A stretch of DNA of 64,000 nucleotides from Collybia mongolica (Eukaryota > Basidiomycota > Agaricomycetes > Agaricales > Clitocybaceae), in the NCBI GenBank assembly GCA_013420905.1, contig JAAXNY010000001.1, positions 1,922,001 to 1,986,000 of the forward strand, read 5' to 3'. Made by a program: the position numbers and the translations under genes. How positions within the stretch are numbered: position 1 is the stretch's first letter; the number at the start of each line of letters is the position of its first letter. Shown here piece by piece: positions 1-9,894 of the stretch. The notes under the pieces were generated by a model. It saw nothing but the letters and a program-made list of their open reading frames with translations. It did not search any database and was not told the DNA's origin.

Positions 1-505
1 AATGTGGCTGTGCAAAATCATGGCTATCTGAGTGCACAAGCTGGTGGACATCATCCATAGATAGAGTGATACCAGCGGACCATTTGAGGAGTGGTGCTGA
101 CTCTAGCCGCTGTTGCTCTGCATGGGCTTCATCCTCTACAGCGTGGCCGAGGGTGGCTCGCTGCTGCATTGGCAGCGGATTGACCCTGAACATGGATTCA
201 GTCTCTTTCAACACGGCAGCTTCAAATAATATGTTAAAGCCGGAAGCGCGCCAGATGGTTTGTCTCATTTGGCTGTACTGAGAGATTATGTGAGCATCAA
301 CCTGACGTTGCAAACCTTGGAGGGCCATCGGGAAATCAAGCCGAGCCAATTGGCCAATTGGCCATGTGTTTGCTGATACTGGCATATCAATGGCAGATGG
401 TATTGCTGCTTGGGCCACTTCAGAACAATACTTCAAATCAAACCTCAGCGCTTTTCCAATAGTCTTGCTATTGATATAGTGGGAAGGGCATCGCTTCTTG
501 ACTTG
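1..505 (-). CDS. Partial unknown protein running off the left edge
   Basis: The minus strand is open for 168 codons from 505 to the window edge, with no stop. It opens just after a TAA at 506-508, so the true start or an upstream intron is not resolved. The translation has balanced composition and reads like real protein, with stretches such as NTWPIGQLARLDF and WRASGFNILFEAAV. The first in-frame Met precedes PVSANTW. I do not recognise the family. Its position beside a LINE and two Gypsy elements makes another mobile-element protein possible, but no transposase motif is visible. It could equally be a host gene whose 5' end lies near the LINE insertion. Confidence 0.45.
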
Positions 506-1153
506 TTACCATGACGTGCACAGCCACCGTCGTAGTCGTCATCGTTGTTCTACGCACCCTGCTGCCCTAGATCACCCCCAATAACACTCTACCAACCAAG
601 CCCTGTGCCTCTGACATGGGCAAAGACAATCCACCTGGCCGATCCCAGTGATCGGCGGAACGCGCCTCAAAACCGCCGGACATTCACGACTATCTTCATG
701 GGTCCTCCTCCCCTGCTCCATCCAGGAGCACAACTCCTCAGAGACCCCCGGGCCTCCCTACTATTGCACAATGGGTCTTCTTTCAACCACCCACACCTGC
801 ACCTGCATCGGAGGCGGACTCCTCCACTCCAATGGACACTGCGGCAGACGACGACACCATTACACTGTCGTCCGCCAAAGGCAAAGCCCCAGCCCCACCC
901 CCCCAGGACCAAGAGGAAACCTTGGAGGGGGTGGAGATGAACTCCTTCCAGGAGAGCTTTGATGACCCTGCTGATGCCTTCCTCCCAACCAGTTCGAAAG
1001 AATCGGCAGAGGTGGACATCCAGGCGGCTACCTCATTGCTCCACAACACAACAGAGCTTATGAACCTCTGGACTGAAAAGGGATATCGCGTCCCTGCACA
1101 CCTCACTGACACATTTGCCACTGAGCTCCTCCAGGTCATATACTCGGCCTCTG

Positions 1154-1158
1154 AAATC
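1154..1158. repeat. Target-site duplication of Gypsy-1 (left copy)
   Basis: AAATC directly precedes the LTR start TGTTACGG. The same five bases follow the right LTR at 8101-8105. A 5-bp duplication is normal for Gypsy integrases and shows that this insertion is intact at both ends. Confidence 0.95.
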
Positions 1159-1634
1159 TGTTACGGCTGTTTAGGCCTTATCCTCTAAGTCAATCCGATA
1201 TATTGTTCGTTCGTTCTTAGACCATTGACTTCTGTAAGTCTAACGTCTATTGACTCCCTCAGTAGGGCTAAAGTCAAGTTATCGAGTTATCTGATCAAGG
1301 ATACACTACCCCCTTTGTAAGGCAGATAGGATCGAGTTCGCGTTGAGAAGATAGATGAATAAGGTTGATTCAGCTAGGTCAAGCTAAAGAGCTAGCTAAG
1401 CTAAAGTATCCCTATATATACATAATAGTCTGATAAGCGTTGTTTACGCTATTCATTATAGATAAAGATGAGTAAGCTATCGAAGAGGATGAGTAAGAAA
1501 GCTTAGTAAGTATGAGAAAAGAAATGCATATGGAGATGTTTGAAAGATAAGGTTGATAAGCATCTGGTAATCAATAATAGGTAAGAGAAAGAAGAAAAGA
1601 AGTAATAGGTCGAACAGAAAGGGAATTTGTAACA
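1159..1634 (-). repeat. Gypsy-1 3' LTR
   Basis: It is 476 bp long. It matches 7625-8100 except at three bases, each a CpG in one copy and TpG or CpA in the other. Read on the minus strand it is the 3' LTR. Confidence 0.96.
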
Positions 1635-1650
1635 TTACTCCCTTTCTATC
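1635..1650 (-). other. Gypsy-1 polypurine tract
   Basis: On the minus strand the 16 bases before the 3' LTR are purine-rich and end AAAGGGAGTAA, the usual primer for plus-strand DNA synthesis. The Gypsy-2 tract ends GGGGGGTAA in the same place. Confidence 0.75.
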
Positions 1651-1667
1651 TCTAAAGCATCCCAGCT

Positions 1668-2672
1668 TTAGTAATCGATAGGTTCTCCCGTCATGTTGGC
1701 GATGGCTTCTGGATAGTCAAAAGGATCATCAATCCCGTCATCTACTTCTTCATACTCTTCACCAAACCGTTGCCACATTTGATAATGTCCTACTGTTCTA
1801 GTTTGAGGTCTTTGAGGACATTGGTCACGACGATGTCCTGGTGCTGGTTGAAAACAAATTGGACAGTATTGTTTTTCGCAGTGTATCGACGAATGTCCAA
1901 AGTTGAGGCATCTAGAACATAATACGTTTTTGTTCATGAGCGTTCTTTCGACTTGAGTGAGGTTGATAGGGTTTTCTCGACTTCCGGCATAGTTGAGCGG
2001 GTTCAATGTGTATTTGATAGGTTTGGGCAATTTCTTCTTTTTGATGACAGATTTTGTAGCTTTTCGTCCTTTTAAATGTTTAAATACTTCTTTGTTTGAA
2101 ACCATGTCCGCTGGATCAGGAGTGGAATGTTCCGATGATGCAGGGGATGGTTCGCAAAAGGGCGGAATTGGAAGTGGTTCGGTTTGATAAATAGGGGAAT
2201 TTGTAGTCAATGGTGTTGGAGTTCTAGGAGGGGATGTCTGTATTTCTTTGTTGACTGTTTCAGTAGATTCTGTTGGTGTCAAAGGAGTAGATGTGGGTAA
2301 TCGAATTCCATCTTGTAGTAATGGGATTAGATCTTCTAGGATTTGGAATTCTTGTGTGTCTACTAGTTCTTCGGTGGTTTGGTCAAGAATCTGACTGATG
2401 TCTGCTGTTTGACTATACAGCATGTTTCTGATCTCCAGATAATTTTCGACCAGTTTGATAAGTTGGTCATATGGTGGGTTGTTGAATGCTTGGATCATTC
2501 GTTCATGATGTTCTTTGTGCATGAACCACGATAAGAATTTCTGTCGACGTATGATTTTTGTAGCCAATTCAAGACGTTCTTGGGATGCGATGTTTATGAT
2601 CGGGGTATTGGGAGGAGTGGTGAGAGGAGCGGTAGTGGTGATATAGAAGTTGTTGACATTGGGAGACAACAT
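1668..2672 (-). CDS. Gypsy-1 ORF3: extra zinc-knuckle protein downstream of pol
   Basis: An intact 334-codon ORF with an ATG starts about 50 nt after the pol stop and ends just before the polypurine tract. The N-terminal 120 residues are helix-like and charged. The middle is rich in Pro, Thr and Ser (roughly 125-200), followed by a basic patch with KKKKLPK. The C-terminal third holds two zinc knuckles: CSRCLNFGHSSIHC (exact CX2CX4HX4C) and CPICFQPAPGHRRDQC (CX2CX6HX4C). The tail is acidic. There is no signal peptide or membrane helix, so it is not an envelope protein. The layout suggests a second nucleic-acid-binding, gag-like protein. It is the only Gypsy-1 ORF without a stop. Its function is unknown. 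Confidence 0.85.
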   Translation of the reverse strand: MLSPNVNNFYITTTAPLTTPPNTPIINIASQERLELATKIIRRQKFLSWFMHKEHHERMIQAFNNPPYDQLIKLVENYLEIRNMLYSQTADISQILDQTTEELVDTQEFQILEDLIPLLQDGIRLPTSTPLTPTESTETVNKEIQTSPPRTPTPLTTNSPIYQTEPLPIPPFCEPSPASSEHSTPDPADMVSNKEVFKHLKGRKATKSVIKKKKLPKPIKYTLNPLNYAGSRENPINLTQVERTLMNKNVLCSRCLNFGHSSIHCEKQYCPICFQPAPGHRRDQCPQRPQTRTVGHYQMWQRFGEEYEEVDDGIDDPFDYPEAIANMTGEPIDY

Positions 2673-2723
2673 GTTTGTGAAACATTTTGAAATTTGTTGA
2701 GAGCGATAAAAGATGATAGCTGG

Positions 2724-5700
2724 TTAGAGGCAATGTAGCTTCTGGTAGGATTGAAGTATCGTCTGAGCTCTTTTTAAGTGTTTTTCAGGCTCCCACGTGT
2801 TGTGTGTGGATGAATAATCTTTCCACTTCATGAGGTATTGGAAGCCTCGGCCTCATTGTTGGTGATTTATAATTCCTTCTACTTCGTATTCTTCTTGGTT
2901 CACAAGATCCGGTGAGGGTTCTAAGAAGTTAGGTCCGTGAGTATCGGTTTCTTTATACAGTGTGAGAAGAGATGCATGAAACACGGGGTGAATTCTCCAT
3001 TGGGCTGGAAGTTTCAATTTGTATGTCACTGGTCCGAGGACTTCTTGAATTTCGAAAGGTCCTTCTCTTTTTGGTGCTAGTTTCCTTGAGGGATAAGGAA
3101 TTCGAAGATTTGTTCCTTCTAACCAGACATGTTCTCCTTGTTTGAATGGATTGAAGCCTCGTGTTGTTCTTTCCACTACTTTTCTTCTTGCCAGATCATG
3201 TGCTGCTATTGCTTCCTCTCGTGCTTGGTTTAATTCAATCATCCGTTGTTCTACACTTGGAACGTTTGTCTTCTGGAATGCTGATGGAATTGCTTGTGGT
3301 TCGTATCCCATCATGAGGAAGAATGGGGATTTCTTTGTTGTAGAATGCGTTCTTTGATTATGCGCGAATTCTGCTATTGGATTGAGATCCTTCCATATTG
3401 CTGGGTTGTTCTGACAGAACATGCAAAAGTAAATTTCAAGTTCTTGATTTAATCTCTCTGTTTCCCCATCTGTTTGTGGATGATACGCCGTGCTCATTAC
3501 AAGCTTTATTCCAAGGAGTTTTCCTAATTCTTTGAAGACTTTGGCCGTGAATTGAGGACCTCAATCGGATAAAAAGGTGTCAGGTAATCCGAATCTTTTG
3601 TAAACATGTTCCAGGTAAAGATTTGCCGTTCCTAAAGCGTTGATTGTTTTGGTACAAGGGATAGAAATTACCCCCTTTGTAAGGCCATGGTCTACCATGA
3701 CCATGAGGCTGTCTTTTCCATCGTTTTCTGGTAAATCTGTGATGAAATCTGCTGTGATGAATGAGAAAGGACGTGGTTTTCCATTTGTTGCAATTGGTAT
3801 TAGTCCTGGCCTTGTTGGGTGTGTGTTTACCTTCATTTGTTGACAGGTGGCGCAACCGTCAATGTAATTTTTAATAAACACTCCCATACCTGGCCACCAG
3901 TATTTGCGACTGATCAATTCTTGCGTTTTATATTGACCTGGGTGTCCTCCTGGTTTTGTGTCATGGTATCTTCGCACTATTTCTTGTCGCAGTTTTGCAT
4001 CTGGTCCTACGTAACATCTGTTTTTGAAAAACAGAAGTCCGTCTTCGAATTTCCAATCAAATAAATTTGATTTAATCAGTGGTGTTCCTGTTTCTTTCAA
4101 TGCTTCGATTGACTTTGCAAATAGTTCGTCTTCTTCAACCGATTTCTTCAAATCTTCTTGTAAACCTATATTGATCATTTTAATGAAAATGTTGTCTGGT
4201 AACAAAATCCAATCTTCATTGTCTGTATCTTCCGTGTTGACATAATCTGATCTTCTTGATAAAGCGTCAGATTGTATCATCTGTGTTCTGGGTGTGTGTA
4301 CCAATTTGAGATCAAATTGTGAGAGGAATAAACTCCATCCCGCTTGTCATCGGTTTAGTTTTTGTGCCGTTCTAAAATAGGTTAAGTTTTTATGATCTGA
4401 GAGAATTACTGTTGGGAATTGAGATCCTTCGAGATAATGTCTCCATGTCTTTAGGGCTCGAATAATGCCTAGTAATTCTCTGTCATAGATCTCGTAATTC
4501 CGTTCGGTTTCTGTGAATGAATGTGAAATATATCCACATGGGTGCCATTCTCCATTGTCATTCTGTTGTTGTAATACTGCTCCTGTAGCCCATTTTGATG
4601 CATCTGATTCGATATGGAATGGTTTGTTCTTGTCTGGCATCATAAGAACGGGTGATTTCAGGAATTTCCATTTTAATCCGTCAAATGCTTCCTGACATTC
4701 TTGAGTCCATTTCCATTCAATGTCTTTCCTTGTCAAATTTGTTAATGGTTTGCTAATTTCGGCATAATGTCCAATGAATTTTCGGTAGAAGTTTGCAAAT
4801 CCAAGGAATGACCGGACTTGTTTCACTGTTGTTGGGACTGGCCAATCTGCGATTCCTGCCAATTTAGTGGGTTCCATGCCTATCTGATTTTCTTTGATGA
4901 CTAATCCCAAGTATTCGATTTCTGTGGCTTCGAATATGCATTTGTCCAAATTCAGGTATAGGTCATTTTCCTTTAATTTGTCCAAGACTTTCAAGGTTTT
5001 TCTTTGTAAATCATCAATGTTGTTGGAGTAAATGAGGATGTCGTCCATATAGATCAGAATCCATCCTTCATCAATCTCTACTGCATATATGTCGTTCATC
5101 ATATTTTGAAATGTTGCTGGCAAGTTGCATAAACCGAAAAACATAACAAGTGGTTCGAATAAACCTCTGTTTGTTTTAAATGCCGCTTTCCATTTGTTGC
5201 CTTCTTTGATTCAAACATTGTTATATCCCCATCGTAAATCCAGTTTTGTGAAGTATTTTGCCCCTTTCAGTTTATCAAGAAGCTCCCCTACAAGTGGTAA
5301 AGGGTATGCGTTCTTTATTGTTCCTTCGTTTAGTCTTCTGTAATCCTGTGTTGGTCGAAGTTTCATTGAATCTTTCTTTGATACAAAGAAGAAGGGTGAT
5401 GCTTGTGGGGATTTCAATGGTCGGATATATCCTTTTCGCATGTTTTCATCAATGAATTCGTCGAGTTTTCCTTGTTCCGCTGGGCTAATAGGATAGATTT
5501 TACAATCTTTTGGAATGAAATCGGGTTTTAAATCTATTGCATGATCCCATGGTCGTCTTATCGGCATTCTTTCCGAATCTGTTTTGTCAAATAATGATGC
5601 ATATTCTTGATAGAATTTTGGTAGCATCTTCTTTGGTTTCTGATCTTTGGTTTCTGCCTTGTGCTCTAATTCCTGTGATATCAATGTTTTTGCCTTTATC

Positions 5701-6353
5701 CAAATGGATTCTTCTTCGTTATCTTCTGGGTATATATATGTCCTGAATAGATTGACTTCAGGTTCATCATCTTCTTTGTTGATTTCTAAAAGAATCGGTT
5801 GCCAATCTTCGAGGGGTTGATTCCTTGGGATTTCTTCCAGGTATTCTTCCTGTACTTCTGTTGCCATTGTCTTGGGGTATTGCTGTGTCGATTTCATTTG
5901 TCGGATTTCCAGATTTCTTCGGATTGCTTCCGAAAGAACTCCTTTCTTGATTCCTGATTCAAAATTGAGTGTTCCTTTTTCCCAATCAATCTTAGGATTG
6001 TGTCGTTTTAGCCATGGTAATCCGAGGATGATGTTTTCCTTTCCTAATCCGCTAACTAACAGTCGGATTCGGATTTCTTCATCTCCAATTCGAATCTTGG
6101 TCCATACGCAATCTGTAATGTTTCCTGATTGGTTTTTTGTTCCATCTACATTTCTAACCAAGTATGATTTCCTCAAAGGGGTTGTCTGTATGTTGTTTTC
6201 TTCGACAAATGTTTTGTCGATGAAAATTCCTCCGGCTCCGCAATCAATAAGTCCGATTGCTTGGGTTTCAACGTTTTTCCGTTCTTCAATCACCGTAATT
6301 GGAATAGATAGAGATTGTCGATTCATTTCTCCTAATATTACAGGTGACAGCAT
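2724..6353 (-). pseudogene. Gypsy-1 pol (protease, RT, RNase H, integrase, chromodomain)
   Basis: One continuous minus-strand frame holds all pol domains. It includes protease (LIDCGAGGIFID, with Cys where Ser or Thr is usual after the Asp), RT with YMDDILIYS, RNase H, an HHCC zinc-binding integrase N-terminus, a DDE core and a C-terminal chromodomain (FQYLMKWKDY..NTWEPE) ending at TAA 2724-2726. Four TGA codons interrupt it at 5211-5213, 4347-4349, 3561-3563 and 2853-2855. Each falls where Arg is expected from the family (GYNNV-R-IKEG, KLN-R-RQ, SD-R-GPQF, before GRGFQYL), so each is CGA changed to TGA. The frame is the same as gag, separated by a TAA at 6402-6404. Confidence 0.93.
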
Positions 6354-6401
6354 AATGGAATAGTTTTCGGCAGGTACTGACGTTGATTCAGTCCGCCTCC
6401 T

Positions 6402-7589
6402 TTAAAAACCCTCATCCTCCATATTCTTTAGAGCGACTTCTTTCTCTTCTTCATCCAACTCTGCCATAAGTGCTCGAATCTTCATATAGGTGTCTTTGCC
6501 TTTCATTGGTGTCTTTGGTTCTTCTTTTCGTTGGGTTTGAGGGATTGATCCTCCTGCTTTATGATCTGATGCTCGATGTCCATATTTATGGCATTCGAAA
6601 CATAGTCCTTGTTTCATGTGCTCATCCCTTTTTTGGATGGTTAGTCGATCGATATCCATTGCGTTTGGATCTCTACTGTTGTTCGGGACATATTTGGGAT
6701 TGTTTTGTTGGAAATTGTACTTTTTTCCACTGTTTCCTCCCGTAGTTTTTCCTGTATTTCCTTTAATACGTGCTACAATCAATTTTGCACGTCTGTATTG
6801 AGTATTGAATATGGATGCCTTTTCATACCAACCCTTGATGGTGGTCGGTGGGTTGTCCATTGTTAGAATCTTCTGCATCAAGGAAGGAGGTATTCCTTCC
6901 ATGAAATATTCGACAAGTGCTTCACTCTCGGTGATCTTGCTTTCTGATGCGGCTGATTTAAATTCCGCAATGTAATCATCTGCTGTCATGTTTCCTGTCA
7001 TGCGCAGCATCTTCAGGGTTTGTCTAGCGTCTCCCGCCTCATCTGGGGTAGAGAATGCTTCTTCAATTGTTGTCATGAACGTTGTAAAGGTTCCTGGGTG
7101 ATCACTATTCTCTCCATACCAGGACTTCTTCCATGGTCCCGCTGTTCCTCCTTTCATGTATGAAAGTACGTAGAGGATCTTTTTCCAATCCATATCATAA
7201 ATTCTGTCGTTTGCCTGCAAATACATTTTGCAGTCAAGGACAAAGTCCTTTGTCATTCTTCGGTTTCCATCAAAGATGTTCGGCGAGCTAAGTTTGATTT
7301 CAGTGGGTCTTCATTTGTCTGCCATCTCTACGTCAGAGTCGGGTGGTATCAGGGAGTCTGGTGATTCGGGTTTCGGTGGTTTCTCTGGTTCCTTTCCTTT
7401 GGAACTTTCTGCTTTTGGTTTCGGCGTGGTGGGCGTTTCTACTGTTTGTATGACTACTGAGAGTCTCGGTTGCTCTTCTGCGTCTTGGAAATCTTCGCTG
7501 CTAATAACGCTTTGCCTACTGCTACTTCTGCTGCTTTCGCTGCTGTTCGCAGGTTTCAATCCGTATCGTGGTGCCGTTGCGTCTGAACC
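6402..7589 (-). pseudogene. Gypsy-1 gag
   Basis: The capsid-like part carries motifs such as WYEKASIFNTQYRRAK and an AMDID segment common in fungal Gypsy gag proteins. A knuckle-like motif CFECHKYGHRASDH has His where the last Cys is expected. The frame opens after TAA 7590-7592 without an ATG, and a TGA at 7311-7313 splits it (..MADK stop RPTEIK..), again consistent with CGA. The stop at 6402-6404 is TAA and lies in the same frame as pol. It may be a genuine gag terminator, since it is not a CpG-type change. Confidence 0.85.
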
Positions 7590-7612
7590 TTAATAGGTTG
7601 ACGGTTCTGATC

Positions 7613-7622
7613 AGCTTGACCT
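7613..7622 (-). other. Gypsy-1 primer-binding site, self-priming type
   Basis: Two bases inside the 5' LTR, the RNA-sense strand reads AGGTCAAGCT. Its exact complement AGCTTGACCT occurs in the LTR at 7842-7851, where the transcript should begin, 28 nt below the TATA box. This is the arrangement known from Tf1/sushi elements, in which the folded-back mRNA 5' end primes reverse transcription. No tRNA-like TGG motif is adjacent. Confidence 0.75.
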
Positions 7623-7624
7623 TT

Positions 7625-8100
7625 TGTTATGGCTGTTTAGGCCTTATCCTCTAAGTCAATCCGATATATTGTTCGTTCGTTCTTAGACCGTTGACTTCTG
7701 TAAGTCTAACGTCTATTGACTCCCTCAGTAGGGCTAAAGTCAAGTTATCGAGTTATCTGATCAAGGATACACTACCCCCTTTGTAAGGCAGATAGGATCG
7801 AGTTCGCGTTGAGAAGATAGATGAATAAGGTTGATTCAGCTAGGTCAAGCTAAAGAGCTAGCTAAGCTAAAGTATCCCTATATATACATAATAGTCTGAT
7901 AAGCGTTGTTTACGCTATTCATTATAGATAAAGATGAGTAAGCTATCGAAGAGGATGAGTAAGAAAGCTTAGTAAGTATGAGAAAAGAAATGCATATGGA
8001 GATGTTTGAAAGATAAGGTTGATAAGCATCTGGTAATCAATAATAGGTAAGAGAAAGAAGAAAAGAAGTAATAGGTTGAACAGAAAGGGAATTTGTAACA
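7625..8100 (-). repeat. Gypsy-1 5' LTR
   Basis: It is 476 bp long and has the same ends as the 3' copy. A TATATA at 7879-7884 and the predicted transcript start about 28 nt downstream on the minus strand place the U3/R border near 7851. Confidence 0.96.
7879..7884 (-). promoter_or_regulatory. TATA box in the Gypsy-1 5' LTR
   Basis: TATATA lies within a longer TA run. The 10-nt self-primer sequence begins 28 nt downstream on the minus strand, which is normal TATA-to-start spacing. Confidence 0.65.
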
Positions 8101-8105
8101 AAATC
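8101..8105. repeat. Target-site duplication of Gypsy-1 (right copy)
   Basis: AAATC follows the LTR end TGTAACA and matches 1154-1158. Joining the two flanks and keeping one copy restores the LINE ORF1 reading frame across the junction (..SASEI then GLIWH..). Confidence 0.95.
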
Positions 8106-9607
8106 GGCCTCATCTGGCATGTTGCCAATGGGACCTCTCAAGTCGCCACCCTACAACAGGTCATCGACAGCCTTCGGAGCCAGCTCCCCCCTGACGCTCC
8201 CCCCGCCCCTAAGTACGGTCCCCCTGGATCAGGGCAGCGGCCCCCCCACTTGTCCAATGCTACCTCTGACCCTGCAGGTCTCCGCAGGCCCCAAAGGAAG
8301 CTTATCCCGGCTCAGTCATCCAGACAGCCTCCGCCTCCCCCCCTAGGCTGACCCTGGCCTTGTTTGCATCTACGGCAGCTGCTGCTGCCTCTCTCCCCCA
8401 ACCTCCCCCTTCCAAGAGGAGAAAGGGCACTGCTGCCACGGTGGAGGGACTAGTCCAAATGGCCAAGTCGTTCCCCTCAGCTCCCAATGCATCCATTGTC
8501 CAAGTGCAACAGATTGTTGCGGGTGGGGCTGCCATCTCCCGCACAAACGCTGAACGAGCTCGCACCAACGTGAAGTGTTCCACCACCCACAGTTCCTCTT
8601 GGAAAGAAGTTGTGGTTTTCTGTTCTCCGCCGGTGTACTGGGACAACGCTCCCGTTATACCAACGATCAATAGTACTCTTGGTTCTAATCGCCAAACCAT
8701 CCGCGCTGTCGTGGAAACACGGAACCATCTTGGGGGTTTGTCCCTTGTCATGGACTCTGTGCCTTCCAAAGACAATCTCCAGGTCCTCTACCAGTTCTTT
8801 GACACCAAGGCGAAGGAGGCTCGAGGGGCTGATACAGAGACACGGGTTGAGGTCGGGTCCTCCAAGACCTTCCTCCGCATCCCCAACTTTCCCTTCTTTG
8901 GTACGACCATCACATATGACGAAACCGGGAAGCCCATTCCCATCACTCCATTGGAGGTCAAGACTATCCTTGAAACCTGCAAATGGAAAGGTGCGATCCA
9001 TCTGTACCAAGGGGTGCTCCCCCGCATGGTCAGAAACTCCAAAATGTCAGACTCATGCACTGTGTTCTTCAACATTTATGATTCTCGTGGAGGCACCCAC
9101 CTCCGCAGCCTTCAGAACAAGAGCTTCATGCTCGGGTCCCAGTCTTTGACCATCCTGCCTGCTGACAAGCGAATAGGGGTCCCTATCTGCACAAAGTGCT
9201 GGAGGTTTGGCCACCGCAAGGAGGTCTGTCCCTTCAGAGCTCAACTGTGCTCCTACTGCGGCAGACCTCATGACGCCTGCAATCACCGCAACCTAGCGGC
9301 GTGCTGCAAGGCTGCCCCCAAGGCCACCCCACCGAGACTTGCAACACTGGCAGGTCATAAGTGCCCCCACGCCTCCCGATGCATCAACTGTGGCCTTGCC
9401 CATGAGTCTGACGACAGGAAGTGTTCCTTTTGGAAACACCGCTATGATGCCAAGTGGCTAGCAGCCAAGTACGCTGCCCAGAAGGTAGGCGACGAGCTCT
9501 TACGCTTCGCACCATCTGCTAATACCCCCTTCCCCACCGTTACAGGAGACAGGCTCCAAGGACGCAGGGAGGGTACTCGAGCATTTCGACAAAAAGTTAC
9601 TTGATTA

Positions 9608-9894
9608 ATGTCTGGTACAACTTATAATGTAAATACACTCAGAACCTACTGCCAAAATGTTGGGCACAAACAACACTGGACAGTTGACCTGTTAGAACGC
9701 CACAAGGATGTCACTGACATTCTCTTCCTGCAGGAGCCGCCATGGGCCACTGTACAGTATACAGCCTCCTTGACCAAAAAAGACGGGGTCCCCATCAGGG
9801 GACCCCCCGTCCACCTGGACTGGATTCCCATGTTCCCCAAAGGGTTTGACACTGCTGAAGATCAGCCGCGCGTCATGGCCTATGTCAACCAAGC
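9608..9894 (+). pseudogene. LINE ORF2, N-terminal endonuclease fragment
   Basis: The start lies 3 nt after the ORF1 stop, as is usual in two-ORF LINEs. About 95 residues match the opening of an apurinic-endonuclease-like domain: YCQNVGHK contains the first catalytic Asn, and LFLQEPPW carries the metal-binding Glu. The frame then runs straight into the TGTAAG end of the Gypsy-2 LTR at 9895, so the remaining endonuclease and all of the reverse transcriptase are missing. The known role of the domain is to nick target DNA for target-primed reverse transcription. This fragment is inactive. Confidence 0.85.

Larger units (their letters stand above)
1159..8100 (-). mobile_element. Gypsy-1: chromodomain Ty3/Gypsy LTR retrotransposon with an extra 3' ORF
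   Basis: The element is 6942 bp long and lies on the minus strand. It has two 476-bp LTRs, both TGTTA...TAACA, a 5-bp target duplication, a self-priming-type primer site at 7613-7622 and a purine tract beside the 3' LTR. The order is gag, protease, reverse transcriptase, RNase H, integrase, chromodomain, then an additional ORF with zinc knuckles. The LTRs differ at three bases only, so the insertion is young, yet gag-pol carries five in-frame TGA codons. Chromodomains in such integrases are known to steer insertion to modified chromatin. This copy cannot move alone; ORF3 is intact. Confidence 0.96.
616..9604 (+). pseudogene. LINE ORF1 (gag-like, zinc knuckles), interrupted
   Basis: The reading frame starts at ATG 616 and runs to 1158. 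After removal of Gypsy-1 and one copy of AAATC it resumes at 8106 and ends at TGA 9602-9604. Near the C-terminus are three cysteine clusters: CTKCWRFGHRKEVC (a CX2CX4HX4C knuckle), CSYCGRPHDAC, and CINCGLAHESDDRKC. Besides the insertion there are two further lesions. One is an in-frame TGA at 649-651 where CGA is expected. The other is a frameshift at about 8337-8343 in a run of seven C. The middle is rich in Ala, Pro and Ser, as is usual for LINE ORF1. The protein would bind element RNA; this copy cannot make it. Confidence 0.85.
616..9894 (+). mobile_element. Non-LTR (LINE) retrotransposon, broken by two Gypsy insertions
   Basis: Two ORFs in LINE order lie on the plus strand: a gag-like ORF1 with three zinc knuckles, then an ORF2 that opens with an APE-type endonuclease. 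ORF1 is split by Gypsy-1 (1159-8100 plus its AAATC duplication). ORF2 stops at 9894, where the Gypsy-2 LTR begins. The reverse transcriptase, 3' end and any poly-A tail are absent from the window, because the sequence right of Gypsy-2 is unrelated. The APE type and gag-like ORF1 are those of Tad/Jockey-like fungal LINEs; the clade is an inference. The real 5' end could lie somewhat upstream of 616. Confidence 0.85.

Noticed and set aside
2853..7313. Programmed readthrough of the five TGA codons in Gypsy-1
   Set aside because: The codons are scattered in conserved Arg positions of RT, RNase H, integrase and chromodomain, which fits mutation, not a single regulated site.
7600..7624. tRNA primer-binding site for Gypsy-1 and Gypsy-2
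   Set aside because: No TGG-type start complementary to a tRNA 3' end lies next to either 5' LTR; the self-primer match is exact.
8302..9286. Minus-strand ORFs over LINE ORF1
   Set aside because: They are shadows of the zinc-knuckle ORF on the plus strand.
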